In this document: in pieces, positions 33,969 to 45,375 of the stretch
How the letters are laid out: each line of letters starts with the position of its first letter
Numbering within the stretch: position 1 is the first letter of the stretch
DNA from: Mangifera indica
Lineage: Eukaryota > Streptophyta > Magnoliopsida > Sapindales > Anacardiaceae
Length of the DNA: 64,000 bases
NCBI RefSeq assembly: GCF_011075055.1
Contig: NC_058154.1
Location: 8,749,620 to 8,813,619 of the forward strand
Reading direction: 5' to 3'
Made by a program: the position numbers and the translations under genes
The notes under the pieces: generated by a model
The model's input: the letters and a program-made list of their open reading frames with translations, nothing else
Told to the model about the DNA's origin: nothing
Databases searched by the model: none

Positions 33969-36776
33969 TTAGTAATCCTTGTACTTAATATCTTCAAGAA
34001 GCTTCTCAAAATCTTCAGCCGAAAGAGATGACAGATACTTGGTTGTGTAAGAATTATATAGGTCAATCCTTATTCGTTTACAAGTGGCACGTATTTGGGG
34101 AATGTGATTAGTGAGCTTCTTCCAGTTGTCATTTTTGACCATGCAATAAACTTCCTTCAACATCATATGAAATACAAGTGTCTTTAGGTTTCTAAGATGC
34201 TCAATGCCAATTGGAATCTCCTTTAACAATGGGCATGGTCCAATTAACAGCTCTGTAAGACTAGGCATTGCACCTTTCTCAATCATCAACCATTTCAATT
34301 CTTTGATGTCAAAGAGACTCAAGTATTGGAGCTTTGGGAACCAACCTTCTTTTACATGCAATTCTTCATCAGAGTCTCTTACCCGGACACTAAAAACTAA
34401 TAAATTAGGTAGAGTTTGAAGTACCCTCATGGAATCATTGGCTGATCCAACCAATCTCAACTTTAATTTGATTAGATTTTCAAGTTTACAAATCCAAACT
34501 GGTACCTTCTTGATATACATGGCCAAGCCCAACCGCTCAACACATTGAGGAGGAGAAGCCACGGTTTCTAGATCAACAATCTCTTCTCCAGTTGTCAACA
34601 ATCTCACACTCAACTGTTCAAGTTTTTCCATATTCTCGACGATACCAAACAAATTCTTTGCATCTCTATTTGCAAGACTAACACACAACTTTCTCAATTG
34701 CGTCATCATCATAAGCTCCTTAAGTGCTTCAGAATTTAGATGCACTCTAAGTAGCCTCCGCAACTTCGTTAAAGCCCCAAAGCCTTCATGTATTTTCACT
34801 GCATCTTGATAAGGACCTTCAAAGTCCAACCGTTGAAATATTAGATTCTGCAATTTTTTCAGATTCTTGATCTCAACCGAAAACTCATGCATAGGAGTCC
34901 ACTTCAAATTCAAAGTCTCTAAGTTGAGAAGCATGCCTACGGACTTGGGAAGTTCTTTCACATTTGTATTTTTCAAACTTAAATAGTGCAAATGAAAAAG
35001 ATTTCCCACCCCATCTGGAAGAGAATCGATGGGGGCATTTTCAAAATCAAGTATCTTTAAAAGCTTGAATTCAACAAGTGTAATCATGAAGGATTTCGGC
35101 AATTTGTCTACATTGAAAAGATAAATGGAACGAATCTTTGAGTTTTTTATGCTCTCTAAAACACCGTTTGTGCTTTTATGTAATGAAATACGTCGAGTTT
35201 TACTAAAATGATCCAAGTCTCTTTCATTTAAGAAATGACAAAAATCACATTCTTTCATCTTTCCACGAATAATCTCGTACATCAAATCATGAACTCTACA
35301 ACTTTCAACTCGTCCAGAAGCTTTTCTCTTTGAAACTTGAACCAAGCTTCTATCAATAAGCTCTTTTAAGTATTCTTGTGCAACATGCTCAGAAAGAAGG
35401 TTGTTGTTGCATTGGACAAAGCCTTCAGCCATCCAGAGGCGAATTAATCTCCCAAATCCAATTTCGTAGCCTTGTGGAAACACACCAAAGTATAAAAGAC
35501 ATGACTTGAGATGGAAAGGAAGATCATAATAACCTTCAGACAAAACTTTGTTGCAATCTTTAAGATGGGAATCATTGCTTAGTTTTGACCCTAAATTATC
35601 AATTATATTTCTCCATTCAGAAGCAATTTTACTCCTTCTCGAGAGAAGCCCAGCTATTGCAATAATTGCTAGGGGTAAACCTCCACATTTTCCAATGATT
35701 TGTTTAGATAACTCCTTCAAGTTTGGAGGACAACAATTGTTAGAGCCAAATGACTTTCTGCAAAAAAGTTCCCATGCTTTCTCAGAAGACAAGGTTTCAA
35801 GCATGTGAACATGAACTATTGAGAGAGGTATGAATTCAACCACTGCTTTATTTCGTGCCGTTAGCATTACTCTACTATTTCTGTTGTTATCAATTAAAGC
35901 ATGCTCTATGTCTCTCCAAAAATCAATTTTCCACACATCATCGAACACAATCATGTAACACTTATCCTTTAAGTATTCCCTCAACATCATGATCAAATCC
36001 CTCTCTTCCATTTTGTGTGTCTCTAATAGAGTAGACCCTACTAAACGATAAAGTTCTTGTATAATTGTCCTCAGTAAATCTTTCTTCAAGTATTCTCTCC
36101 CAATTGTGATCCAAGCCTGGCAATCAAAATGCTTCTTCACCACATTTTCATTATAAATTTTTCCGACAAGAGTGGTCTTGCCAAGTCCTCCTTCACCCAC
36201 CACTGCAATCACTGACCGAATATTAAATGTTCTATTCACTAATAAATCAGTCAATTCTTCTATAGTAGATTCAATACCCACAACCTCAACATCTTCAATG
36301 AAAAAGGAACTAACTCTAGAGTCATGAGGGATAACATTTCTCCCTCCACTGCCTGAACCTTGATCAATGTACCTAAAGTTGTAGAATTCTCCCCTACGTT
36401 TTATTTTGGAAAGTGATAATTTGATATCTTGGATCTCAGTAGCAATTTTACGACGGTGTTTTGCTTTATGAATGTAACCAATGAGACCTCTGCCACGTGC
36501 TACGTTCATTATATACTCATCGATGGTATCCTCAATCCTGAAAGCTTCTTCCCTCAATTGTTTCACCCAAGTTTTGACACATTCATTGCTCCCTGCTCCT
36601 CCGTCTTCTTCTTCTTGTGCAGCTCTTTTATCAGCATCCTTGAGTAAAGATCTGATGCTCTCCAGTTCACGTTTGATGTCCTCAACTCCTCGTTTTGCAC
36701 TTCCCAGTAAATCGATTTCTTGGCCAAGCAAGGGAATCAACATTTGTATAACAGAGATCACTGCACTCTCTGCCAT
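33969..36776 (-). CDS. Intact CNL immune receptor, RPM1-like type (935 aa)
   Basis: Single-exon nucleotide-binding leucine-rich-repeat receptor. Plant CNLs sense pathogen effectors in the cell and trigger hypersensitive defence; RPM1-type members often act at the plasma membrane by monitoring host targets (family knowledge). Residues 1-130 form an Rx-type coiled coil with an EDVID variant (IEDTIDEY, 81-88). The NB-ARC domain follows: P-loop GEGGLGKTT (194-202), kinase-2 MIVFDDVW (275-282), RNBS-B RVMLTARNK (302-310), GGLPLA (365-370), RNBS-D CLLYFGVFP (426-434), and VHD (495-497) in place of MHD. Irregular LRRs fill about 540-900. All nucleotide-binding residues look present. The start is supported by conservation of MAE(S/G)AVxSVIQML with the paralogue at 22,202. 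The ligand is unknown. Confidence 0.95.
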   Translation of the reverse strand: MAESAVISVIQMLIPLLGQEIDLLGSAKRGVEDIKRELESIRSLLKDADKRAAQEEEDGGAGSNECVKTWVKQLREEAFRIEDTIDEYIMNVARGRGLIGYIHKAKHRRKIATEIQDIKLSLSKIKRRGEFYNFRYIDQGSGSGGRNVIPHDSRVSSFFIEDVEVVGIESTIEELTDLLVNRTFNIRSVIAVVGEGGLGKTTLVGKIYNENVVKKHFDCQAWITIGREYLKKDLLRTIIQELYRLVGSTLLETHKMEERDLIMMLREYLKDKCYMIVFDDVWKIDFWRDIEHALIDNNRNSRVMLTARNKAVVEFIPLSIVHVHMLETLSSEKAWELFCRKSFGSNNCCPPNLKELSKQIIGKCGGLPLAIIAIAGLLSRRSKIASEWRNIIDNLGSKLSNDSHLKDCNKVLSEGYYDLPFHLKSCLLYFGVFPQGYEIGFGRLIRLWMAEGFVQCNNNLLSEHVAQEYLKELIDRSLVQVSKRKASGRVESCRVHDLMYEIIRGKMKECDFCHFLNERDLDHFSKTRRISLHKSTNGVLESIKNSKIRSIYLFNVDKLPKSFMITLVEFKLLKILDFENAPIDSLPDGVGNLFHLHYLSLKNTNVKELPKSVGMLLNLETLNLKWTPMHEFSVEIKNLKKLQNLIFQRLDFEGPYQDAVKIHEGFGALTKLRRLLRVHLNSEALKELMMMTQLRKLCVSLANRDAKNLFGIVENMEKLEQLSVRLLTTGEEIVDLETVASPPQCVERLGLAMYIKKVPVWICKLENLIKLKLRLVGSANDSMRVLQTLPNLLVFSVRVRDSDEELHVKEGWFPKLQYLSLFDIKELKWLMIEKGAMPSLTELLIGPCPLLKEIPIGIEHLRNLKTLVFHMMLKEVYCMVKNDNWKKLTNHIPQIRATCKRIRIDLYNSYTTKYLSSLSAEDFEKLLEDIKYKDY

Positions 36777-37140
36777 ATCTCACCTTTTCGTTGTCACTCA
36801 CTGCATTGATAACAAATCAACATCTCTGAAGTCAATCAATTATTGGTTGCCTTTCATTCATCTATTTGGCAAATAAAAAAGAGTGAAATTAAATCTTAAA
36901 ATCACATCCGTTTGCACTAGCCATTTTAGCCCATCTCACTAAATCCTAGCATGAATTTTACAATTATATATACATGAATAAATTAATATACAAATTTCTC
37001 TGTAGAGGTTTTGAGCTAAAAAAAAAACAGTTCATTTTTATTCTAAAGAAATGGTAGATAAATGAAGAGAAACTAATTCAATACTTGCACTTACCAAAAT
37101 TTGAAAGGATCTCAGTTGTATCTATCTTTCTTCACACAAG
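36777..37140 (-). promoter_or_regulatory. 5' leader/proximal promoter of the intact CNL
   Basis: Homologous to 22,203-22,560 upstream of the CNL pseudogene. On the minus strand the start codon follows TGCAGTGAGTGACAACG..GAGAT. The TTATCAATGCAG just upstream could be a 3' splice site of a 5'-UTR intron, which many CNL genes have. This is inference. Confidence 0.45.
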
Positions 37141-38074
37141 AGGGATAATCAAGGGAGAGACAGGAGATAACAGAAATTGGGGCAGCAGCTAGTTGTGCAA
37201 CCTTGTCCTTATCGAGGATAGAAAGTGGATGCCAGACATGTTTTCTCAGAGCAAATTAATGTGAAAATAAACAACACACGCTTTGGGCCTGCGGTCAGCC
37301 CGCGTGAAGTTGACCAAGTCAAAAGTGTCCCGTCCAGAGCAAAGTGAGGTTTGGACGTCAGGTAATGTCACAGGAATGAATTAATGGTTACGTTTGAGTA
37401 AATTTTTATTGAAAAAAAGGAAAATTATTATTACGAAATTGACATTGTATTTGGATAAGATACCATGTCTTATGTTAAGTTTTTTTTTAGTATGTTCTAA
37501 AATATCTTTCATATTAGTAATATATAAGCTTTTGAAATTTAAACGTCTTGATATCGTAGTAATTTGAATTTTGTAATAGATTATCATTATTTAGGAAATG
37601 CATATATGAGATATGATTTTTTAAAGAGATACATGATGTTGGCAAAAAGATTAGACCCATAGGTGGTGATATATGTTGACAAAAATCACAGTCCTTCATC
37701 TTTTTATAAATGATCTTTGTACATTATATCATAAACCCAACAAAGGCAAATTGCCTACAAAGGCATGTTCCTGTTAACTACCCACAAGCAGAAATAAAAC
37801 AAGAAACAAAAAATACAAGCAATGGCAGATTAAAACCCAACATTTTATTTGTCATAACTCAAACTCAACATATCAACCTAAAATTGTCACTAGAAAAATA
37901 AAAATTTCACTTGGAAAACTTGAAGCAATGAAGCAACATTTATCAAATCCTTAGAGAATGAGTAATGAGGTAACAAGGGAGAATGAGTGAAGTAAAATCA
38001 AGGAAGGTGGGATGAAAAATCCGATTAAGGCATAGAAGTTAGAGATTTGGAAGTTTTTGGGTTGTTTATAGTTA
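37141..38074. other. Intergenic upstream of the intact CNL
   Basis: Apart from the W-box pair, nothing recognised. The short frames at 37,381-37,901 are low-complexity and lack similarity. Confidence 0.4.
37310..37322. promoter_or_regulatory. Paired inverted W-box motifs upstream of the CNL
   Basis: TTGACCAAGTCAA holds TTGACC on the plus strand and TTGACT on the minus strand in a near-palindrome, about 535 bp upstream of the CNL start. TTGAC(C/T) is the WRKY-binding W-box. The surrounding 37,270-37,380 is unusually GC-rich for this region. Confidence 0.45.
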
Positions 38075-38285
38075 AAAAAAATAATCAGAATAAGAGTAGG
38101 TCAATAAACAAAAGAAGGGTGGGCTACTCAAACTTTCAAAAAAAAAAAAAAAACCATAATCAGGATAGATCCAATAAAAGAAACAAAGGTGGACCGCTCA
38201 AACTTTAAAAAAAAAAAATCAGAATAAAGGTAGACCCGTTAAAAGAAACAATGGTGGGCTGCTAAACTTTCCAAAAGAAATTTAG
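38075..38285 (+). repeat. Tandem repeat, about 65-75 bp, three to four units
   Basis: Successive units carry GGGCTACTCAAACTTTC or GGACCGCTCAAACTTT, an A-run of 11-16, AATCAGAATAA-type sequence, a TAGACCC/TAGATCC word and AATAAAAGAAACAAAGGTGG. Units differ mainly in A-run length. Confidence 0.75.
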
Positions 38286-38336
38286 AACTTAGGGTGGGCC
38301 TAGGCCTACCCTAAAAAAGCCCAATTCTACCCCCTT

Positions 38337-38543
38337 TTGTTGGCCGATACAGCATATGAACAACTTGTGAATGGTTACAAAGATGCAATAACGGTAATGG
38401 ATCCTGCGAATAATGAAGGACAAGAAGGAACTGCAAAGATAGATAAGGACAAGATGATTAGAGCAGAGAAGCCTAACCGGACTTATGATGTTAAAGAAAA
38501 CAACGATGGGGAAATTTCCTCGAAATACTATGAGTACAACTAA
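38337..38543 (+). other. Unrecognised 68-codon open frame
   Basis: A hydrophilic frame rich in acidic and Asn residues (for example MDPANNEGQEGTAKIDKDKM) with unusually even codon use for this region. It follows the A-rich tandem repeat, so it may be an exon fragment copied from elsewhere. No family recognised and no start context to support it. Confidence 0.15.
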
Positions 38544-38754
38544 CAGAAGAAGAAGAAAATGAGACTAGTGATGTTGGATGGAAGCCATTCTTGGATTATC
38601 TTCTTGTCTCAAAAGGATCTTGAAGGATTGCTTCTCAAAAGCATTCACAAATCTCCTTTTCTTGTCTATTGATGAAAAAAATAGTAGTGATATTTGAATT
38701 TTGAATACAATGACTATTATACCATTATCACTAACTAATAGTAACAGTAGATAG

Positions 38755-38835
38755 TTGGGTATTTAGATTTTTCAAAATTAGTGGGTGAGACTTTAGCAAT
38801 GGACTAAACCTTGGGTAGGAATAAGTCTTTTGGCT
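38755..38835. mobile_element. Foldback MITE, copy F (right end only)
   Basis: ACTAAACCTTGGGTAGGAAT followed by AAGTCTTTTGGC is the right terminus of the foldback family. No left arm was found within 700 bp. Confidence 0.5.
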
Positions 38836-38839
38836 TTAC

Positions 38840-39660
38840 CTTTTCAACAAACCATGTATTAGAAATTTTTACATTGAAGTATGAGTATTTTGCTTTTATA
38901 AAATAAGAGACATCTCTTTGCATGCTTTTTTGCACTGTTCCTAATAAAAGGGTAATTTGGTTTTTTATGATACAATTATTTTTTTTATTGTTTTCACTTT
39001 CATAAAAATGAATGCTCTTATAGTCAATTTTAGTAATATTTCTTTTTGTAGGGAGAGTAGTGTTACACCACGCCTACTTACAAAGAGTTTATGTGGAATA
39101 ATTTATACAAAGTTTTGTATCTAAATCATGGGTGTAAATCGAGCCAAACTAAGGTGAGCTCGAGCCACTCAACTTTGGCTTTCAATTGAGCTCGAGTTTA
39201 AAGATGGTTGGCTTGATAAACTCACGAGCTTATGATTCAGTTCAAACAATATATCAATAAGTCTAAAAATATTCAAAATATAATACCTGAACACTTAAAA
39301 TTTTGTTTATGTTTATAATATCTAAGATAGTTAATAAATATATAAATTATAAGACTATGTTGAAATAGTAATTGTCATTCACATAGAAAACATCACTAAA
39401 CATTTAATCACTTTTAGAATATTGGAAACATCAAAATGAACAAATGAACAATTTTATGCATAAATTCAATTTAAAATAAATATTAATAAAGAAAGACTTA
39501 AGCAGACGTTATAGTTCTGATTCTATAAAATAATACCAAACCCACGTGAGTGATGCCTCTTTTCACACATAAAGATAAAGTTAAAAGCCTCGGCACATGC
39601 TTAAGAGTCAAGAGTCTCAAGACTATCATCTGCAACATAAAAAGTTAAATATAATATATA
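38840..39660. other. Tandem unit U1, first part
   Basis: From TTTTCAACAAACCATGTATT (38,845) on, it matches 43,778 onward (U2), and from about 39,000 it also matches 46,130 onward (U3). It contains a truncated GAGCTCGAG-rich MITE (about 39,125-39,385) that lacks the right half kept in U2 and U3. No gene. Confidence 0.7.
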
Positions 39661-39662
39661 TA

Positions 39663-40392
39663 GGCCAAAAGACTTAGTCTCCCACCCATGGATTGGTGTA
39701 TTAGCAAACTTCCACGTGTAAGGTTCAAAAAACACAAATACTTATTATTTTTCTAAAATTTTTTATTAGGATTAAAGGTAAAACCATTATTTAATAAAAA
39801 AAATTAAAATTTTATCTCATTTTTCTTTATAGTTAAAAAAAACTAATAATTTTCTCCTATCCAAAGTTTGAAAAATTATATTCTCCAATCAAGGTATTAT
39901 TTTTGTCCAAATAACCTCTTTTAGGTGACCAATATGAGAAGGCCATTGGTCGGCCTTTCCACCACCTCCCTCCCTGGTTGTTTCCCAAGGTGGAAACCAC
40001 CAAAAATTCAACCGAAATGGCCAGACAATGTCGCACAGATTGTCTGATTATTTCGATTAGATTTTTGGTAGTTTCCACATCAGGAAACCACTAGGGAGAG
40101 AGGTGGTGGAAAGGTCGTCAACAACCTTCCCGGATTGGTTGTTGAAAAAAATCAAACCCAAGGAGAAAAATGTAACTTTTTAAACTTTAAGTGAAGAAAA
40201 ATTGTTAATTTTTTAAAATAATGTAGGAAATGAGATAAAATTTTAGTTTTTTTAAATTTTTTTATTAAATGATAATTTTACCCTTAATACTAGTAGAGAA
40301 TTTAAAAAAAAACATAGGTTTTTGAATTTTTGAAATATTACGGGTAGGAGCATAAATACACTAAACCTTGGGTGGGAAAAAGTTATTTGGCC
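39663..40392. mobile_element. Foldback MITE, copy G (complete, 730 bp)
   Basis: GGCCAAAAGACTTAGTCTCC at the left and GGGTGGGAAAAAGTTATTTGGCC (inverted form) at the right. The flanking 9-mers ATATATATA and ATTTATATA agree at 8 of 9. The centre pairs AGGAAACCACTAGGGAGAGA near 40,081 with its complement upstream. It is absent from the equivalent site in U3 (58,490-58,510), so insertion followed the duplication. Confidence 0.85.
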
Positions 40393-41713
40393 ATTTATAT
40401 ATTATATTGCATGCCCAATCAACTTCCAATGCGTACAAGACAAAGTGATATCACTAAAATAATTATAGCCATTTCAAATTTCAATGGTTGCATTCATTCA
40501 TCTGATGTGATCTGCAAATTTGAGTTGGTTTCCATTTGTCTCCATTAAATAATATGGAGATGCGAGACTGTAACCATTACTATAATATGCAATATAATAG
40601 TTAAGAAAAATTAAATGAAACACTTACTATGAGTTAAATTTTGCAGATGGAAACTGTAACTTTTACATTCCAGGATTTCATGGAAGGGTTTTAGATATAT
40701 TACATTCAGAAGTTAAACAACTCAGCAAGATGCAGAAGAAATGATATGTGGATACTGCTCTAATCCGAATCCAATAATAATTATGTCAAAATTTTTCAAC
40801 CCTATCTTAATATAAACTATATTCAGACAATTCAAAGTCGTCCATTCTCCTGAATGATTTTAAGGTTCCAATTTCTTCCACAAATTATTTCAACCTACCA
40901 TTAACAAAATGCACAACATAAATATTTTGTTTTATTTACAAATGATTCAAAAAATTGGATATCTTATTCTAACTATCTAAAATTAAAAAAATAAATAAAA
41001 ATCAAAACTAATAAGATTAAGCACAACTACAAAACTATTTGAAGATACAATTATATGTTATATGTAAAAGGTTTAAGTGCTGCTATATTGATACTTATAA
41101 TTTAACAGTTCTCCACTTTGCCTCTAGCAAATTTGACTACAATAACATCAGAGCAGTTCTAATTAGTTCAGAATGATTTCATGACAATTCAAATCCAACC
41201 CGATTTCCAAACTAGATTAATATGTCATTGAAATAATTACTGCTGAAGTTTAGACAATCAGTCTAAGTAAAATATGTGAAATGATCAAAGTTAAAGACTA
41301 AGAAATTGAGTTAAAACAATCAAACAATAATTAAGAATTAACAGCAACTATATGAAAAGCAACGGCAGCAAAATAACATCAACAACATTTTAACAGCATC
41401 ATTCCAGCAGCAACATTTCAGCGGCAACAACCACATTCTCTAAGGCATAATTCAGGATTTACATCAGGTTCCAGCATTAATTGTGTTAGATAAAATGTAG
41501 ATATCAAAGGTGCATGTTGGAAGAGAAAATAATAAAAAAGTTGGTTTGGTAGCAGCCTATTTTGAACTCTTTCTAAGTTGATGAATTAATTATGTCAGAA
41601 ATTTAGAATAATTTATTTGTTAATTAGTCTTCACATCTCCAAAAGAATGTGTATAATTTCAATTTCTGTAACTTCTGTATTCAAATCTCCAATCTATTTC
41701 AGAAGTTCAATCC
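40393..41713. other. Tandem unit U1, second part
   Basis: The interval 40,405-40,600 matches 58,500-58,685 (ATTGCATGCCCAAT; GAGTTGGTTTCCATTTGTC). The interval 40,670-40,760 is a third copy of the NLR-flank piece at 13,880 and 31,030. The interval 41,490-41,710 matches 45,376-45,600 and is related to the leader of the NLR at 61,138. No gene. Confidence 0.6.
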
Positions 41714-42713
41714 AAGGTTTTCAAAACCGGACCGGACCGGCCGGTCCGACCGACGGGACCGTGAACCGGTACTGTAGTCGGTTACTGTTCAACATAAAAC
41801 CGTTATAATGTTAATTTCAGGTTTGACCGCGGTCAAACCGCCGGTTCGTGTCTGAACTGCGGTCCAACCGGTCAAGGCGGTTCCCGGTTTAGAAGCTGCA
41901 TATTATAAACTATTAAAGCAACAGTTTTATTTCTTTCCTCCTGTACCATGTTCCTTGCATTGCATGCAGACGCAGATGGGTTTTGCTGCAGCCGACAAAT
42001 TTCTCCAACCGCACGTATTAATAAACCGCCGTTGATTCATCTCTTGCCGACGATGGTTTAAAGACTCCTGCCAACGACGACGAAGTTGCTGAGGGATGGT
42101 GGTTTGCAGGCTCACAAGACTGCAGTTTCACGGCAATACGACAACCTTTCACGGCGACTTCTCAGGCTCAGACGACGGCTGACGACAACGAGGTTCCGTT
42201 TCTATTGTGACCGGCGACTTCTCAAACAACGACGGGAAGCTGCTGTGTATCCAAGGCTTTGTAAACTGTTTGAAAAACCAATGTTTTTGTTGGTTTGAAT
42301 TTACTGTGTTTAAACAGTATATCATCACAAAGCATGGTAAACTATTTGAAAAAACAATGCTTTCCTTTGTTTGAATTTACTGTATTTAAACAGTATATTA
42401 TCACTTGAATCTATAAACTGTTTTGAAAAAATAATGCTTTAGTTTGTTTGAATTTAAAGTATTGAAACAGTATATTACTTATTAGATTTATGTTCAATAA
42501 TACATATGTTTTGTTAATTGTGAAAATTGAAAAGTATACACAATATAAAATTTATTGTGTAAAACATATATAATTACTAATTAAATATAATTTTTTTAGG
42601 TTTTTATGTAAAACTATAATTCTGGTCCAACCGACCGGTCCAAACGGTCCGATCGATCCGACCGAAATCAGTACTTAAAACGGTTTTTATTCCGGTCCGG
42701 TTTTGAAAACCTT
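41714..42713. mobile_element. TIR element of 1,000 bp with CCGGACC-rich ends
   Basis: AAGGTTTTCAAAACCGGACC at the left, with the exact inverse complement at the right. Adjacent bases GTTCAATCC and GGTCCAACC are only partly alike, so the target duplication is uncertain. Subterminal zones are dense in CCGGTC/GACCGG words. The centre holds a 76-bp tandem repeat. The surrounding U1 sequence is continuous in U2 (about 45,590), showing an insertion. The small frames at 41,927-42,298 are not recognised. Confidence 0.75.
42261..42488 (+). repeat. 76-bp tandem repeat, three units
   Basis: Units begin at 42,261, 42,337 and 42,413, each with (G/A)TAAACT(G/A)TTTGAAAAA, then TTTGTTTGAATTTACTGT and AAACAGTATATTA. 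They lie inside the 1,000-bp TIR element. Confidence 0.8.
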
Positions 42714-43769
42714 GGTCCAACCTATTCAAATCTCTCTCATCTCCAAAAGAGCAATGAGGTATTTCAAGATTCAAATTTATTGAATAATTGTAAGATTATT
42801 GACTGAATCTAAAATTTGTTTGAAATAAAATTCCACCTCTTTCACCCCCAAGAAAGGGTTTGGGGACATTAAACAAAGTATGTCAATATGAAATGATGAA
42901 TATGTCCTTTTCACTTTACACACACAAACTCTTGAATCCATTCTAATTCTAAATTTCTTTAAAATGAATTTTTATTTCTGCACTGGACCAATGATGCCAT
43001 TGCCAATTCATCATCATTGCAAGAATTCAAAATAAGCTGCTACCAGACCCACTGCTTTGTCATTTTCTCAGCGCCTTTATTTCTTTACAAATTTAGTTGT
43101 CTCTCTCTTGCACAAAAGCAATTTCTTGGAAGACTGACAAAGATGAGTCCTCCAGCTGCTCATGATTTCAAAAAATTTTATAATTAAACTTAGGGCCGGA
43201 TTTAAACAGAGCCAAGCTTCAAGCTTGAAATAACTTGAATTTGGCTTGATTTGAGGGAGTTGAGCTCAAGCATAAATTCTACTTGACGAGCTTCTCTCAA
43301 ACTAAGAGGGGAGCTCAATTTTACCCATTGATGTAGACAATCGGTTAATATTATTTTATGTGTATTGATCAAAATGATATTATTTTGATTATTTTAAAAT
43401 GAGTTTTTTTTTTAAGTTTGTGAATTTGGATCCCAAGGGATCATTTAATATGTGACACAAGGATTAAGTCAGTTATGCAGATATGAGCAACCTGCTAGTT
43501 TCTGAGATCCAAATAGTCAAGTAAAGGTTTACGTCAATCAAATTGAATAAAATAGTTTACTCTCAATAACTAGTCTAGGGTAAAACGAGTTTAAGGGCAA
43601 ATTAGAAATTTAGTGAATTATACGTCATGCTCCTAATTACTGCGTCTTTATCCCTCACGTTATCATGTTTTGTCTGTTTTGCAAGAGATAGGACTGAATT
43701 ATGGCAATAGTGAGAGGTCTCGACTGACATGGGTTGTGGAGGGCATTTATGTCATTTTATAATTTTCAT
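42714..43769. other. Tandem unit U1, third part, with inverted NLR-flank block
   Basis: The interval 42,720-43,010 matches 45,610-45,880 (AAGAAAGGGTTTGGGG; CATTCTAATTCTAAATTTC). The interval 43,065-43,175 is the inverse complement of 32,220-32,310 and 60,520-60,600. No gene. Confidence 0.55.
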
Positions 43770-45375
43770 GTATTTACATTTTCAACAAACCATGTATTGG
43801 AAATTTTACTATGAATTACGAGTATTTTACTTTAATAAAATTAGAGACATTCTCTACATGCTTTCGGCACTTGATTTTAATAAAAGGGTTATTTGGTTAT
43901 TTATGATTTAATTTATTTATTTTTATACATTTCATTTACATATAAATGAATTATTTTATAATCAATATTAGTAATATTTTTCTTTGGAAGATAGTACTTC
44001 TAGAGATGACGGTTGCACTACTCTTTCTTACAAAGAGTTCATGCAAAATATTTTATACAAAGTTATATATATGAATCATGGGTGGAAATTGAGCCAAACC
44101 AAGCAGAGTTTGAGCTCGTGTCGCTCAAGTTTGGCTTTCGAGCTGAGCTCAAGCTTGAAGATGGTTGACTCGATAAACCCATGAGCTCATGGCACAATTT
44201 GAACAAAATATCAATAAACCTAAAAATGTTTAAAATATGATGGCTAAACCTTTAAAATCTTATCTATGTTTGTAATGTAGAGGATAATTAATAAATCTGT
44301 AAATTATGATATTAAAAGAATAATTTAATAATTAAAGAGTAAAAAATGTAATTTGACCAAGCTCGAGCTAACCAAATTTGTCTCAAGCTCAAACTAGAGC
44401 CAACCAAACTTGTTTTAAGCTCAAACTCGAACAAAAATCTCACTAGTTTGAAGAGATCAAGTTTCTATTAAAATAATCGAATTAAGTTTGAGTTAAATAC
44501 TACTCAAACTTGTTTGAGTACACCCTATTCTTTGTAAGATGTCTTTGTATAAATAGTAGTAATTCACATACAAAACATCAATAAATGTTTAATCACTTTT
44601 AGAGTATAGAAAACATCAAAAAATAAATAAATGGACAATTTTCTGTATATATTCAATTTAAAATAAAATATTAATAAAGACACGGTATAGTCCTATAAAA
44701 GAAATACCAACCCCACTAGAGTGATGCCTCTTTTCACATATAAAGATAAACTTAAATAATAAAACTGCGTACCTATTTTGAATACACACTTATATGTGTC
44801 ATCATATGATTGAATAATTTTGTATTAAAGATAAAATAACACTCAATCATGTAATGATATATATATATATAATTATGTACATAATTGTATATTCAAAATA
44901 GATACACATAATATTATTTAAAGTTAAAAGGCTCTACACATGCTCAAGAGTAGGGTTGAATTCAGAGTAAGTTTGCTCGAATTTAATATGAGCTTTGCTT
45001 GAATGAATATGAACCTAAACTCGACATATATGAACTGAAGCCTAAACCTGAACTAAAATATATTTGAAAATCAATCACAAACCCTAACTCAAGTTTGATA
45101 AATATGAACTCGAGTATGAACTCGAAGTTAAATATATTTTAAAAAAAAAATTTAAGCTAAGGTGTGTAGTCCATCAAATAATATTATTTAATAATGATGT
45201 AAAGAAAATTTTGGGATTAGAATAAAAAAAGATAGATATAAATTTATGCCCATTAATTTCATCGAGATGAAATGAGGTTCATTATTACCCCTGCTGAATC
45301 CTGAAAGCCCTCACCATCTCATCAGAGCAGGGTTGTCGTCTCTGATCATATACTAAATTGCGGTAGTTAAAATGT
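43770..45375. other. Tandem unit U2, first part
   Basis: Collinear with U1 38,840-39,600 and U3 46,100-46,876. It contains a GAGCTCGAGC-rich TIR element at about 44,080-44,526 (ends GGGTGGAAATTGAGCC and GAGTACACCCT), also present at 46,278-46,689. A decayed GAACTCGA-rich piece lies at 44,945-45,130. No gene. Confidence 0.6.
44757..44921. mobile_element. Small palindromic MITE (about 165 bp)
   Basis: The left arm CCTATTTTGAATACACA pairs with TGTATATTCAAAATAGA at the right, with an (AT)n centre. It interrupts the sequence that reads GATAAAGTTAAAAG in U1, and short TTAAA repeats flank it. Confidence 0.65.

Noticed and set aside
41927..42298. Arg-rich small frames in the 1,000-bp TIR element
   Set aside because: They arise from GACGACGG-type repetitive sequence within a non-autonomous element; no family recognised.
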